A stretch of DNA of 64,000 nt from WM-3-3 sp041660045 (GTDB lineage: Bacteria > Pseudomonadota > Gammaproteobacteria > Methylococcales > Methylomonadaceae): the NCBI GenBank assembly GCA_041660045.1, contig JBAZXA010000007.1, positions 1 through 64,000 on the forward strand, given 5' to 3'. A program made the position numbers and the translations under genes. The first letter of the stretch is position 1; the number at the start of each line of letters is the position of its first letter. Under the pieces are notes generated by a model, which did no database searches, was not told the origin of the DNA, and was given only the letters and a program-made list of their open reading frames with translations. Positions 28,376 through 36,959 of this stretch are shown piece by piece.

Positions 28376-29250
28376 GTATTTTAATTGACCAGGACACTAA
28401 AGTAATCTGCCAAGGGTTTACGGGTAAACAAGGCAGTTTCCATTCGCAACAGGCATTGGCGTATGGCACCCAACTGCTAGGCGGCATTACCCCAGGAAAG
28501 GGCGGGGAAAGCCATTTGGGTCTGCCAGTGTTTGATACTGTTGAGCAAGCGGTAAACCAAACTGGTGCCAATGCCAGTATGATTTACGTGCCGCCTTTTT
28601 ACGCCGCAGATGCAATTTTAGAGGCTGTCGATGCAGGTATAAAAATCATTGTTTGTATTACAGAAGGCATACCGGTTTTACATATGCTTCGGGTTAAAGC
28701 CGCCATGCGTAATGCCGATAGCGTGTTAATCGGCCCCAATTGCCCAGGCGTGATAACGCCGGGCGCTTGTAAAATTGGCATTATGCCGGGATATATCCAT
28801 TTGCCAGGTGTAATTGGCATAGTCTCGCGCTCAGGTACCTTAACGTATGAAGCGGTAAACCAAACTACCCAACAAAAATTAGGTCAAAGCACCTGTGTAG
28901 GGATAGGCGGCGATCCGATCCACGGGATGAATTTTATTGATGTCATTAGCCGTTTTCAGGCCGATGAGCAAACTAAAGGCATCGTTATGGTTGGCGAAAT
29001 TGGTGGAAGTGAGGAGGAAGAAGCAGCTGAATACATTAAATGCCATGTCACTAAGCCGGTAGTAGCTTATATTGCAGGGCAAACTGCACCACCCGGTAAA
29101 CGCATGGGGCATGCTGGCGCTATTGTTACGGGGGGCAAGGGTACGGCAGCCAGTAAAATGGCCAGTTTAAAAGCCGCTGGTATCACGGTTGTCAACTCGC
29201 CGAGTGATATCGGTGTGGCTATGAAAGCAGCATTCAGCGGCAATGGTTAA
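28372..29250 (+). CDS. sucD: Succinyl-CoA synthetase, alpha subunit
   Basis: The 292-residue alpha subunit. An N-terminal CoA-binding Rossmann fold (CQGFTGKQGSFHSQQAL) precedes the ligase domain. The phosphohistidine is His247 in MGHAGAIV, and GPNCPGVITPG is conserved. It overlaps sucC by four bases (ATGA), so the subunits are translationally coupled. As with sucC, MtkB of malate-CoA ligase is the alternative. Confidence 0.88.
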   Translation: MSILIDQDTKVICQGFTGKQGSFHSQQALAYGTQLLGGITPGKGGESHLGLPVFDTVEQAVNQTGANASMIYVPPFYAADAILEAVDAGIKIIVCITEGIPVLHMLRVKAAMRNADSVLIGPNCPGVITPGACKIGIMPGYIHLPGVIGIVSRSGTLTYEAVNQTTQQKLGQSTCVGIGGDPIHGMNFIDVISRFQADEQTKGIVMVGEIGGSEEEEAAEYIKCHVTKPVVAYIAGQTAPPGKRMGHAGAIVTGGKGTAASKMASLKAAGITVVNSPSDIGVAMKAAFSGNG

Positions 29251-29388
29251 GGCTATGTTGACATGAATGGCGGGTGGCAGAAATGTCTTATATCCCAGGT
29301 TTAACCAAGACTTAGCTTAAACCACGAATATTAAAAAGTAGCTATACTAGTCTAGAACCTAAAACTTAACCTTTAAGCGAGACTCACT

Positions 29389-30252
29389 GTGACTAATGAT
29401 GGCGCCATCAGTATTGTTCTGCCTGCTAAAAATGAGGCTATTAACCTTATTGAATTGCTACCCAAGCTAAAACAGCTATATCCGGCAGCAGAAATATTAG
29501 TGATAGATGACGGGTCTACAGACGATACCGTGGTGGTGGCTAGTGCAGCTGGTGCCAGGGTAATCAGCCACCCTTATAGCCAAGGTAATGGTGCGGCTAT
29601 TAAGACCGGGGCACGCCATGCACTAGGCGATGTTTTGGTATTTATGGATGGTGATGGTCAGCATGATCCGGCTGATATTGCGGCTTTGCTGGAAAAATTC
29701 TCCGAAGGTTATGATATGGTGGTGGGTGCGCGTAAACTCACTAGCCATGCTTCATGGTTTAGACGTTTTGCTAATAGTTTTTATAATCGCTTAGCTTCAG
29801 TGATGACGGGTCATCGTATTGAGGATTTAACCTCGGGTTTTCGCGCCGCGCGGGCGGAAAAGTTCCGCAAATTCTTATATTTGCTGCCGAACGGATTTTC
29901 TTATCCGACTACAAGCACCATGGCGTTTTTCCGTTCAGGTTTTCCGGTGGCATATATTCCCATCCATGCTGGTAAACGCCAAGGCAAAAGCCATATTAAG
30001 CTACTAAAAGATGGTATCCGTTTTTTTATTATCATCCTAAGGATAGGCTCTTTATTTTCACCAATGCGTTTGTTTTTACCGATTAGCGGTTTGGTTTTTG
30101 TCACTGGCGCATCATATTATGCCTATACGTTTGCCACCGCAGGGCGATTTACGAATATGAGTGCCTTATTGATCTTATCCTCTTTAATCATTTTCTTGAT
30201 CGGCATTATCTCTGAGCAGATTTCATCATTGCATTATAAAAACATTGAATAG
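29389..30252 (+). CDS. Family 2 glycosyltransferase, polyprenyl-phosphate type
   Basis: A 287-residue GT2 enzyme with SIVLPAKNEAINL at the N terminus, the nucleotide-sugar motif DDGSTDDT and the catalytic FMDGDGQHDP. Two C-terminal membrane helices make it resemble dolichyl/undecaprenyl-phosphate mannose- or glucose-transferases. It probably loads a sugar onto a lipid carrier at the inner membrane; the sugar is unknown. GTG 29389 is the start, as no ATG is in frame nearby. A second glycosyltransferase follows after 33 bases. Confidence 0.85.
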   Translation: MTNDGAISIVLPAKNEAINLIELLPKLKQLYPAAEILVIDDGSTDDTVVVASAAGARVISHPYSQGNGAAIKTGARHALGDVLVFMDGDGQHDPADIAALLEKFSEGYDMVVGARKLTSHASWFRRFANSFYNRLASVMTGHRIEDLTSGFRAARAEKFRKFLYLLPNGFSYPTTSTMAFFRSGFPVAYIPIHAGKRQGKSHIKLLKDGIRFFIIILRIGSLFSPMRLFLPISGLVFVTGASYYAYTFATAGRFTNMSALLILSSLIIFLIGIISEQISSLHYKNIE

Positions 30253-30285
30253 GCAGCACGTATTTTTCCCGATTTGGGATAACCT

Positions 30286-31485
30286 ATGAAAATGAAAAAA
30301 ATCTTATGGTTAAGCTCTAGTTACCCACGTTTTGAAGCCGACACAGCATCCATTTTTTTACGTTATCTAGCCGTTGCGTTGCAAAAAAAACAATTTGAAA
30401 TCCATGTACTGTCCCCAGACAATATCTGTGTGGATCCGCAATTTCAAACTGGCATAGTGCAGAGCCACCGTTATATGTATTTTTGGCCTAGGAAATTACA
30501 GAAGCTCGCTTACGGTTCTGGAATTTTGCCAAATTTGCGCAACCAACCATGGTTGTTCGTACAAATACCTTTTTTTATGTTGGCTATGTTTGTTTCAGCT
30601 TGGCGCTTAATTCAACGCTTAAAACCCGATGTAATCCATGCTCATTGGGTTTTCCCACAAGGTGTTTTAGCTAGTTTATTGGGTAAATTAACCGGTGTGC
30701 CAGTTATTATCACCGCGCACGGTGGTGATGTGTTTGCCTTGCAAGGCCGGGTCTTGGGCTATCTCAAGCGTTGGGGTATTCAGCATTGCCGTGCTTGGAC
30801 ATGTAATACCTTGGCAACCGCTAAGGCTGTGGGGCATTATTTGCCAACACCTGAAATTATACCCATGGGGGTAGATTATGCTTTGTTTAGTTCCGGGCAG
30901 CCGATAAGCAGGTCAGTAACAGGTAAGATAATACTTTTTGTCGGACGTCTGGTTGAAAAAAAGGGTGTGCACTGTTTAATCACGGCTTTTTCTTTATTAC
31001 CGAAAGCTGAGTTAGAGACAGCAAAATTATGGATAATTGGTGATGGCTTAGAGCGCAAGCGTTTAGAAGATTTGGTTGTAGCATTGGGCTTGACAGAAAA
31101 TGTTGTGTTTTATGGCCGTTTAGCTAATACGGTGTTACCGCAATATTATGCTGCGGCCGATATATTTGTAGCGCCTTCCATGCCAGATGCTTCAGGTGAT
31201 ACTGAAGGCCAAGGCGTGATGCTATTAGAAGCAATGGCGTGTGGCGTGGCTGTAATTTCGACTAAAACAGGTGGTATTACTGAAGTGTTGGACGATGGCA
31301 GGAGCGCTTTATTGGTGCCGCCAAATGATCCTGTCGCATTGAAAAATGCAATAGGGAAATTACTGGAAGATAGTGAGTTAAGGGCGTTTTTAGCTAAGAC
31401 AGGGCAAAAACAAGCCCAACGTTATGATTGGGAACATGTTGCGTTAAAGTTTGCTTTGTTGTATCGGGCAGTATTAAATGCTTAA
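30286..31485 (+). CDS. Family 4 glycosyltransferase
   Basis: A 399-residue GT-B glycosyltransferase. The acceptor domain contains HAHWVFPQG and ITAHGGDV; the donor domain contains LFVGRLVEKKGV and the nucleotide-sugar motif EGQGVMLLEAMACG, which classes it as retaining GT4. It probably adds a hexose to a polysaccharide or glycolipid. It pairs with the GT2 gene upstream. Its stop overlaps the convergent TPR gene by four bases. Confidence 0.87.
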   Translation: MKMKKILWLSSSYPRFEADTASIFLRYLAVALQKKQFEIHVLSPDNICVDPQFQTGIVQSHRYMYFWPRKLQKLAYGSGILPNLRNQPWLFVQIPFFMLAMFVSAWRLIQRLKPDVIHAHWVFPQGVLASLLGKLTGVPVIITAHGGDVFALQGRVLGYLKRWGIQHCRAWTCNTLATAKAVGHYLPTPEIIPMGVDYALFSSGQPISRSVTGKIILFVGRLVEKKGVHCLITAFSLLPKAELETAKLWIIGDGLERKRLEDLVVALGLTENVVFYGRLANTVLPQYYAAADIFVAPSMPDASGDTEGQGVMLLEAMACGVAVISTKTGGITEVLDDGRSALLVPPNDPVALKNAIGKLLEDSELRAFLAKTGQKQAQRYDWEHVALKFALLYRAVLNA

Positions 31486-33668
31486 AGAAAGTGGTTAGTC
31501 AATTGTTCGGTAACTTGTGTAATTAAAGCTGACCAATCGCCCATAGTTTTTTGTCTATACAGGGTCGCCGTGGGGTACCATGGTGAGTCATCCCTATCGA
31601 GTAGCCACCTAAAGTCCGGTGAATAGGATAATAATATCCACACAGGTTTACCTAGCGCGCCTGCCAAGTGGATGATAGAGGTATCTACTGAAATGATTAA
31701 GTCCATTTCATCGACTAATGCCGCTGTATCTGAAAAATCACCCAAATAGTCATTATGTAAGTAAATTGGGCTTATTTGTTTTAACGTTGTAACTTCATCA
31801 TCACGGATTTCTTGCTGTAGACAGTGGAATTCTAAGGGTAAACCTAATAAAGGAGCCAGTGTCTCAGGGCCGATGCTGCGGTTGTAGTCATTATTATGTG
31901 ATATTGAACCAGACCAAACCAAGCCAATCCTAGGCAGTCTTTTTTGCCCTAGCCGCTGTTGCCATACGGTTTTTTTCTTATGGTCTACACCTAAATACGG
32001 TATTTGCGCAGGAATGTTGTCTAGAGTGGTTTTAAACGCAAGGGGCAAGCTCAGCATTGGGCAATGTAAATCAAATGCCGGTAGACTTTCGCCTTTATTA
32101 ATAAGGCTGAAATGGCCTTTGAGTGAGCCCAATAAAGTATGCAATGCAGGCTGTACTTCAAGGATAACCGTTGCCCCCATGGTCTCAAACATCTGAATGT
32201 AACGGCAAAACTGTATCGTGTCGCCTAGGCCTTGTTCGGCATGGATAAGGACAGTTTTGCCTGCTATATCTTGGTCGCCTAGCCAGAGCGGTTCGGAAAA
32301 CGGCCTGTTTTGATCTATTAAAGCCGGCGCTTGCCATCGCCATTCATACATCGGCCAGCCTTGTTTAAAATCACCCAGCAAAAGAAGTTGTAAGCTTTTA
32401 CAAAGATAGGCATCGGCATAATCTGGCTTTAATGCGATGGCGCGGTCGTAACTTGCAAACGCGTCGTCAAATAAATGTAAGTCTTTCAAGCTAATGGCGC
32501 GGTTGTTATAGGCAACTGCAAAATTTGGGTTACAGGCAATGGCTTTATCGTAATCGGTGATAGCGTCTTCTAATTTGGCCATGTATCTTAGCGTGTTAGC
32601 CCGGTTGTTATAGGCTTCTGCAAAATCTGGTTGTATTCTTAAGGCGTGGTCATAGTCTTCTAAGGCGTTTTCATATTGCTTTAAAGAATGCATCACGATG
32701 CCACGATTTTTGTAGGCTAGGGCATAATCGGGCTTAAAATGGATGGCTAAAGTAAAACTAGCTAAGGCGTCGATTAGCCGCTTTAGTCCCTGAAATGCGC
32801 AACCTTGGCTATGGATGGCTTCTGGATAATCCGGCGTTAAAGCGATGGCTAAATTGGCATAGGCCAGTGCTGCTTTGTAGGATTGTTTATCAAAAAGCAA
32901 ATGTCCGCCACCAACATAGGCTTCTGCATAATCTGGTTTTAAATCTATAGCTTGATTAAAATGGGTCAAGGCTTGTGCTGGCTGCTTTAACGTTTTAAAT
33001 AAGTCGCCTAGATGGTAAAAGAGTTCTGGATCATCGGGGTTTAATGCCAAAGATTGTTTATAATCACTTAAGGCAAGCTCAAATTCTTTTATGGCAAGGT
33101 GGGCATGGCCACGGTTAAAAAAAGCTTCAGCAAAACTTGGTCTTAGCGCGAGCGCCTTATTATAGCTGGCGATCGCTTCCGTAATCCGGTTAAGTGCTTG
33201 TAGGGTAATACCTTGATTATTATAAGCATCGGTATAATCTGGATTTAACTCAATGGCGGCGCGAAAACTGGCTAAAGCGGCATCATATTCAGCAAGATCA
33301 TGTAAGACTATGCCTCGATTGTAATAGGCTAAGGCAAACTCAGGATATAAGGCTATGGCTTGATCATAACTGGTTACCGCTTCTAGCAAGCGATTGAGTT
33401 GAGTTAAGGCAATACCCCGGTTACAAAAGACATTGGCTTGTTCGGGATCTATTGTTAATGTTTGGTCAAATAAAGCCAGGCCTGCTTGATATTGTCCCTG
33501 CTGTAAATTAAGCAGGCCTAAACTACTTAAAAGTTGGGGATGCTCTGGCAAGTCCAACAGTAAATTTTGATATTGCTTGGTGGCTTCAGCAAATTGTCCG
33601 TTTTTATGTAAAAAAAACGCCTCTTGAATTTGTTGGTTTTGTTCAGGTGTAGGGTTTTTCAAGTTCAT
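31482..33668 (-). CDS. TPR protein with C-terminal glycosyltransferase-9-like domain
   Basis: A 728-residue protein. The first ~460 residues are about thirteen tandem 34-residue TPR units with repeated AYNNRG, LxPDYAEAY and DYDKAI patterns. The C-terminal ~260 residues resemble the ADP-heptose/family 9 glycosyltransferase fold (HAEQGLGDTIQFCRYI, IGLVWSGS, ISVDTSIIHLAGAL). The build parallels TPR-linked glycosyltransferases, but donor and target are unknown. No signal peptide is seen, so it is probably cytoplasmic. Its placement facing two envelope glycosyltransferases suggests a shared glycoconjugate role. Confidence 0.85.
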   Translation of the reverse strand: MNLKNPTPEQNQQIQEAFFLHKNGQFAEATKQYQNLLLDLPEHPQLLSSLGLLNLQQGQYQAGLALFDQTLTIDPEQANVFCNRGIALTQLNRLLEAVTSYDQAIALYPEFALAYYNRGIVLHDLAEYDAALASFRAAIELNPDYTDAYNNQGITLQALNRITEAIASYNKALALRPSFAEAFFNRGHAHLAIKEFELALSDYKQSLALNPDDPELFYHLGDLFKTLKQPAQALTHFNQAIDLKPDYAEAYVGGGHLLFDKQSYKAALAYANLAIALTPDYPEAIHSQGCAFQGLKRLIDALASFTLAIHFKPDYALAYKNRGIVMHSLKQYENALEDYDHALRIQPDFAEAYNNRANTLRYMAKLEDAITDYDKAIACNPNFAVAYNNRAISLKDLHLFDDAFASYDRAIALKPDYADAYLCKSLQLLLLGDFKQGWPMYEWRWQAPALIDQNRPFSEPLWLGDQDIAGKTVLIHAEQGLGDTIQFCRYIQMFETMGATVILEVQPALHTLLGSLKGHFSLINKGESLPAFDLHCPMLSLPLAFKTTLDNIPAQIPYLGVDHKKKTVWQQRLGQKRLPRIGLVWSGSISHNNDYNRSIGPETLAPLLGLPLEFHCLQQEIRDDEVTTLKQISPIYLHNDYLGDFSDTAALVDEMDLIISVDTSIIHLAGALGKPVWILLSYSPDFRWLLDRDDSPWYPTATLYRQKTMGDWSALITQVTEQLTNHFL

Positions 33669-33736
33669 AGTTGAAAACGGACAATTAATTTAGTGTCAGG
33701 TTAGTTCCGCATCCAGTCTACTCCCTTATTCCGGTA

Positions 33737-34453
33737 TTAGCCTTTAATCTTTTTTTCCAGCTCTATTTGGCTCAAGTGGCGGACATCTTCACCTTTAACA
33801 GCATAAATTAGATATTCGCAAATATTGACCGCATAATCGCCAATTCTTTCCAGTGCCCGTGCCGTCCATAAAACATCTAAGGTACGGGTAATGTTTCTAG
33901 GATCTTCCATCATACGGGTAATAAGTTGCCGAATAATACTGCTGTATTCACGGTCTACATGTTCATCCCGGCTGGTAATTGTAGCCACTTCATCAATGCT
34001 CATGCGGGCGAAGGCGTCAAGTGATGCGTGCATCATTTCCTTCACCAACTCTGCCATGTGCTCAAGTTCAAAATAATCAGTCCGTTTACCATCATAAGTA
34101 TCTGACAATTGAATAGCCATTTGTGCGATGCGTTTAGCCTTATCGCCAGCCCGTTCAAGCTCTCCGACAATTTTAATGACAGTGATAAGCAATCTAAGGT
34201 CAAATGCCGTAGGCTGCCGTATGGCTAAAATTTGATTGCACTCATGGTCTATGGCAACTTCCATAGCATCAACCTGGGTATCTTGTTTGATGACTAGTTC
34301 TGCTATTTCAACATCGCTAGTCATAAAAGCCCTAACGGCGATATCCATTTGCTGCTCAACCAAGCCACCCATAACCAGCACTTGATTCCGTATGCTTTCC
34401 AATTCTTTATTGAATTGTCCAGAAATATGATGACCTATTTTGGAATTATCCAT
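33737..34453 (-). CDS. phoU: Phosphate regulator PhoU
   Basis: A 238-residue, all-helical protein with two three-helix PhoU repeats, including the metal-binding E/DXXXD patterns (ERAGDKAKRIA and ERIGDYAVNI). It restrains PhoR/PhoB signalling and Pst transport when phosphate is ample. AGGAG precedes ATG. It is the last gene of pstC-pstA-pstB-phoU, 11 bases after pstB. Confidence 0.95.
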   Translation of the reverse strand: MDNSKIGHHISGQFNKELESIRNQVLVMGGLVEQQMDIAVRAFMTSDVEIAELVIKQDTQVDAMEVAIDHECNQILAIRQPTAFDLRLLITVIKIVGELERAGDKAKRIAQMAIQLSDTYDGKRTDYFELEHMAELVKEMMHASLDAFARMSIDEVATITSRDEHVDREYSSIIRQLITRMMEDPRNITRTLDVLWTARALERIGDYAVNICEYLIYAVKGEDVRHLSQIELEKKIKG

Positions 34454-34464
34454 TGCAAATCTCC

Positions 34465-35301
34465 TTACCCATAGCGGCCGGTAATATAATCTTCTGTTTG
34501 TTTTTTCTTTGGGTTTGTAAACAATTCGCTAGTGCTACCCATTTCGATTAACTCACCCATATACATAAAGGCCGTGTAATCAGAAACCCGGGCAGCTTGC
34601 TGCATATTGTGAGTAACTATAACTATAGTATAGTGCTCTTTTAAAGTATTGATGAGTTCTTCAATCTTTAAGGTAGAAATAGGGTCTAATGCCGAAGCCG
34701 GTTCATCCAGCAATAGCACTTCTGGCTCTATGGCGATGGCTCTGGCAATGACCAGCCGTTGTTGTTGGCCTCCTGATAGCCCAAGTGCGTTGTCATTGAG
34801 GCGATCTTTTACTTCGTCCCATATTGCTGCGCCATGTAAGGCGTTTTCTACTGTTTCATCGAGGATACGGCGATCATTAATACCTTGGATTCTTAAGCCG
34901 TAAGCAACGTTTTCATAGATTGATTTTGGAAACGGATTGGGTTTTTGAAATACCATGCCAACACGTCTACGTAACGCGGCAACATTAACTGATTTGTCGT
35001 AAATATTGGCATCATCCAACAAAATTTGGCCTTCTATCCGAACTTTGTCGATTAGGTCGTTCATACGGTTTATACAGCGTAATAAAGTCGATTTACCACA
35101 GCCGCTAGGTCCAATATAGGCAGTTACCCGTTTTTTGGGGATATCCATATCGATGCCATGTAAGGCTCGTTTTTCACCATAATAGAGCTTAAGGTTTTGT
35201 ACTTTAATCGAGATGCCACAGTCATCGGTTGCAAGCTTATTATTGTTGCGATCAATAGAGCTGATGTTAATGGCGTGGGTTCTTACTTCTTGAGTTGTCA
35301 T
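34465..35301 (-). CDS. pstB: Phosphate ABC transporter ATPase PstB
   Basis: The 278-residue ATPase of the high-affinity phosphate importer. Walker A is GPSGCGKST, the Q-loop MVFQKPNPFP, the signature LSGGQQQR, Walker B VLLLDEPASALDP and the H-loop VTHNM; all are intact. An N-terminal ~25-residue polar extension precedes the core. It lies two bases after pstA. Confidence 0.96.
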   Translation of the reverse strand: MTTQEVRTHAINISSIDRNNNKLATDDCGISIKVQNLKLYYGEKRALHGIDMDIPKKRVTAYIGPSGCGKSTLLRCINRMNDLIDKVRIEGQILLDDANIYDKSVNVAALRRRVGMVFQKPNPFPKSIYENVAYGLRIQGINDRRILDETVENALHGAAIWDEVKDRLNDNALGLSGGQQQRLVIARAIAIEPEVLLLDEPASALDPISTLKIEELINTLKEHYTIVIVTHNMQQAARVSDYTAFMYMGELIEMGSTSELFTNPKKKQTEDYITGRYG

Positions 35302-35303
35302 GG

Positions 35304-36959
35304 TTAACCTTCCAAAGCCCGATATTGTTCGCGCAGGTGATTTCTAATATGAACTGCCGCTAGGTTTAGTCCGATTATAACGATAACTAGCAGCAATGAT
35401 GTGGCATAAACTAGGGGTCTGGCCGCTTCAACATTTGGACTTTGGAAACCCACATCATAAATATGGAAGCCTAAATGCATAAACTTTCTATCCAAGTGTA
35501 AAAAAGGGAAGTTACCGTCGACTGGTAAGGCGGGTGCAAGTTTTACCACACCAACTAGCATTAATGGCGCAACTTCCCCAGCTGCGCGGGCTACGGCTAA
35601 AATTAACCCCGTCATCATCGCGGGGCTGGCCATGGGCAGAACCGTGCGCCAAAGTGTTTCAAGTTTGGTAGCGCCTAAGGCGAGGCTACCTTCTCGTATG
35701 GATTTTGGAATGCGCGATAGGCCTTCCTCAGTAGAAACTATAACCACGGGTAGCGTCAACAATGCTAAAGTGATAGATGCCCACAGCAAGCCAGGCGTGC
35801 CAAATACGGGAGCCGGCGCGGCTTCTGGGTAAAATAACTTATCAATGCTCCCGCCTAATATGTAAACAAAAAAACCTAGGCCAAATACACCATAGACTAC
35901 TGACGGAACCCCTGCTAAGTTATTGACAGCAATTCTAATCATGCGCGTCACAAAGCCTTGCTTGGCGTATTCGCGTAAGTAGACCGCCGCGATGACACCA
36001 AAAGGTGTGACGATGATCGACATAATAATCACCATCATGACGGTGCCATAGATCGCCGGGAATACGCCACCTTCGGTATTGGCCTCGCGCGGGTCTTGAG
36101 TTAAAAACTCAACAATTTTGTCACCATAATGGCGTAGTTTTTCAAGTAAACCCATGGCGTTAGGCTGATAAGCCCTTACGATTTTAGCCATAGGTATCGT
36201 TAATTCTGTGCCATCGGCAACTTTTACGGTTAGGCTGTCACGTCGTATATCTTGGTATAACTGCCTAAGCTGGATTTGAAACTGTTCATAGTCAGCCTCG
36301 TAGTTGGCCTTTTGCAAAGCAAACTGTTTTTCCGTTGCTATGTTCCATTTGTTATCCAACTGTAAGCGTTTTTGCTTTAATCTTAGACGTTCAAGGCCAT
36401 AGTTAATCGCACCAATTTCCTTTTTTTCTAGACGCACAATTTCAGCATAAATAGAAGTGGCCACTTTTAGCCGGTCTAACGCAATCGGTAAGGCTTCATT
36501 GTTACTGGCAATGGTTTGGCCATTTTCTTTTACAGCCAGTAAATAACCATAAAAATTACCCCATTCCCGACGCTCGATGACTAAGACGTCTTTGGGATAA
36601 TCCAGTTGGGTGATGCTGTGTTTGAGTAACCAGCGAAAATCTCGGCCAAAAACATCGCGGTTGCCTATTTTGATGAGATATTGGATTAGGTCATCTTGCT
36701 CATTGTTGAGCTTGTAACCTGCCGCTTTGGCCATAGCAGCACTGGTTTTGCTAGTGTCAACAATTTCCCCGATAACTGTTTCCGGGTTACTGCCGTCTTC
36801 ATGATAGCTAATTTCAGCAACTTTGGAGGGCCAAAAATGTACCGCCCCTTTTACTGTAATTAAAGCTAATAAGCCTATTACCAGAATCAGACAAATGCTC
36901 ACTGCCGCCGCATTTAACCATATCCAAGGGGCACCGCTTTTAAACCATTGTTTAATCAT
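35304..36959 (-). CDS. pstA: Phosphate ABC transporter permease PstA (long form)
   Basis: A permease of 551 residues, nearly twice the E. coli length. One N-terminal membrane helix and a ~250-residue soluble, partly coiled-coil region precede the standard five-helix permease domain (from about residue 300) with GVFPAIYGT and the EAA loop around AARAAGEVAPLMLVG. Long PstA forms are known in Pseudomonas and Vibrio relatives. It overlaps pstC by four bases. Confidence 0.93.
   Translation of the reverse strand: MIKQWFKSGAPWIWLNAAAVSICLILVIGLLALITVKGAVHFWPSKVAEISYHEDGSNPETVIGEIVDTSKTSAAMAKAAGYKLNNEQDDLIQYLIKIGNRDVFGRDFRWLLKHSITQLDYPKDVLVIERREWGNFYGYLLAVKENGQTIASNNEALPIALDRLKVATSIYAEIVRLEKKEIGAINYGLERLRLKQKRLQLDNKWNIATEKQFALQKANYEADYEQFQIQLRQLYQDIRRDSLTVKVADGTELTIPMAKIVRAYQPNAMGLLEKLRHYGDKIVEFLTQDPREANTEGGVFPAIYGTVMMVIIMSIIVTPFGVIAAVYLREYAKQGFVTRMIRIAVNNLAGVPSVVYGVFGLGFFVYILGGSIDKLFYPEAAPAPVFGTPGLLWASITLALLTLPVVIVSTEEGLSRIPKSIREGSLALGATKLETLWRTVLPMASPAMMTGLILAVARAAGEVAPLMLVGVVKLAPALPVDGNFPFLHLDRKFMHLGFHIYDVGFQSPNVEAARPLVYATSLLLVIVIIGLNLAAVHIRNHLREQYRALEG

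Noticed and set aside
27206..29250. Assignment as malate-CoA ligase mtkAB
   Set aside because: C-terminal motifs of the beta subunit resemble SucC more than MtkA as I recall them; kept only as an alternative.
32400..33600. Regularly repeated DNA resembling a CRISPR or tandem array
   Set aside because: The ~102-base periodicity is the coding of 34-residue TPR units with diverged codons; there are no identical repeats with unique spacers.
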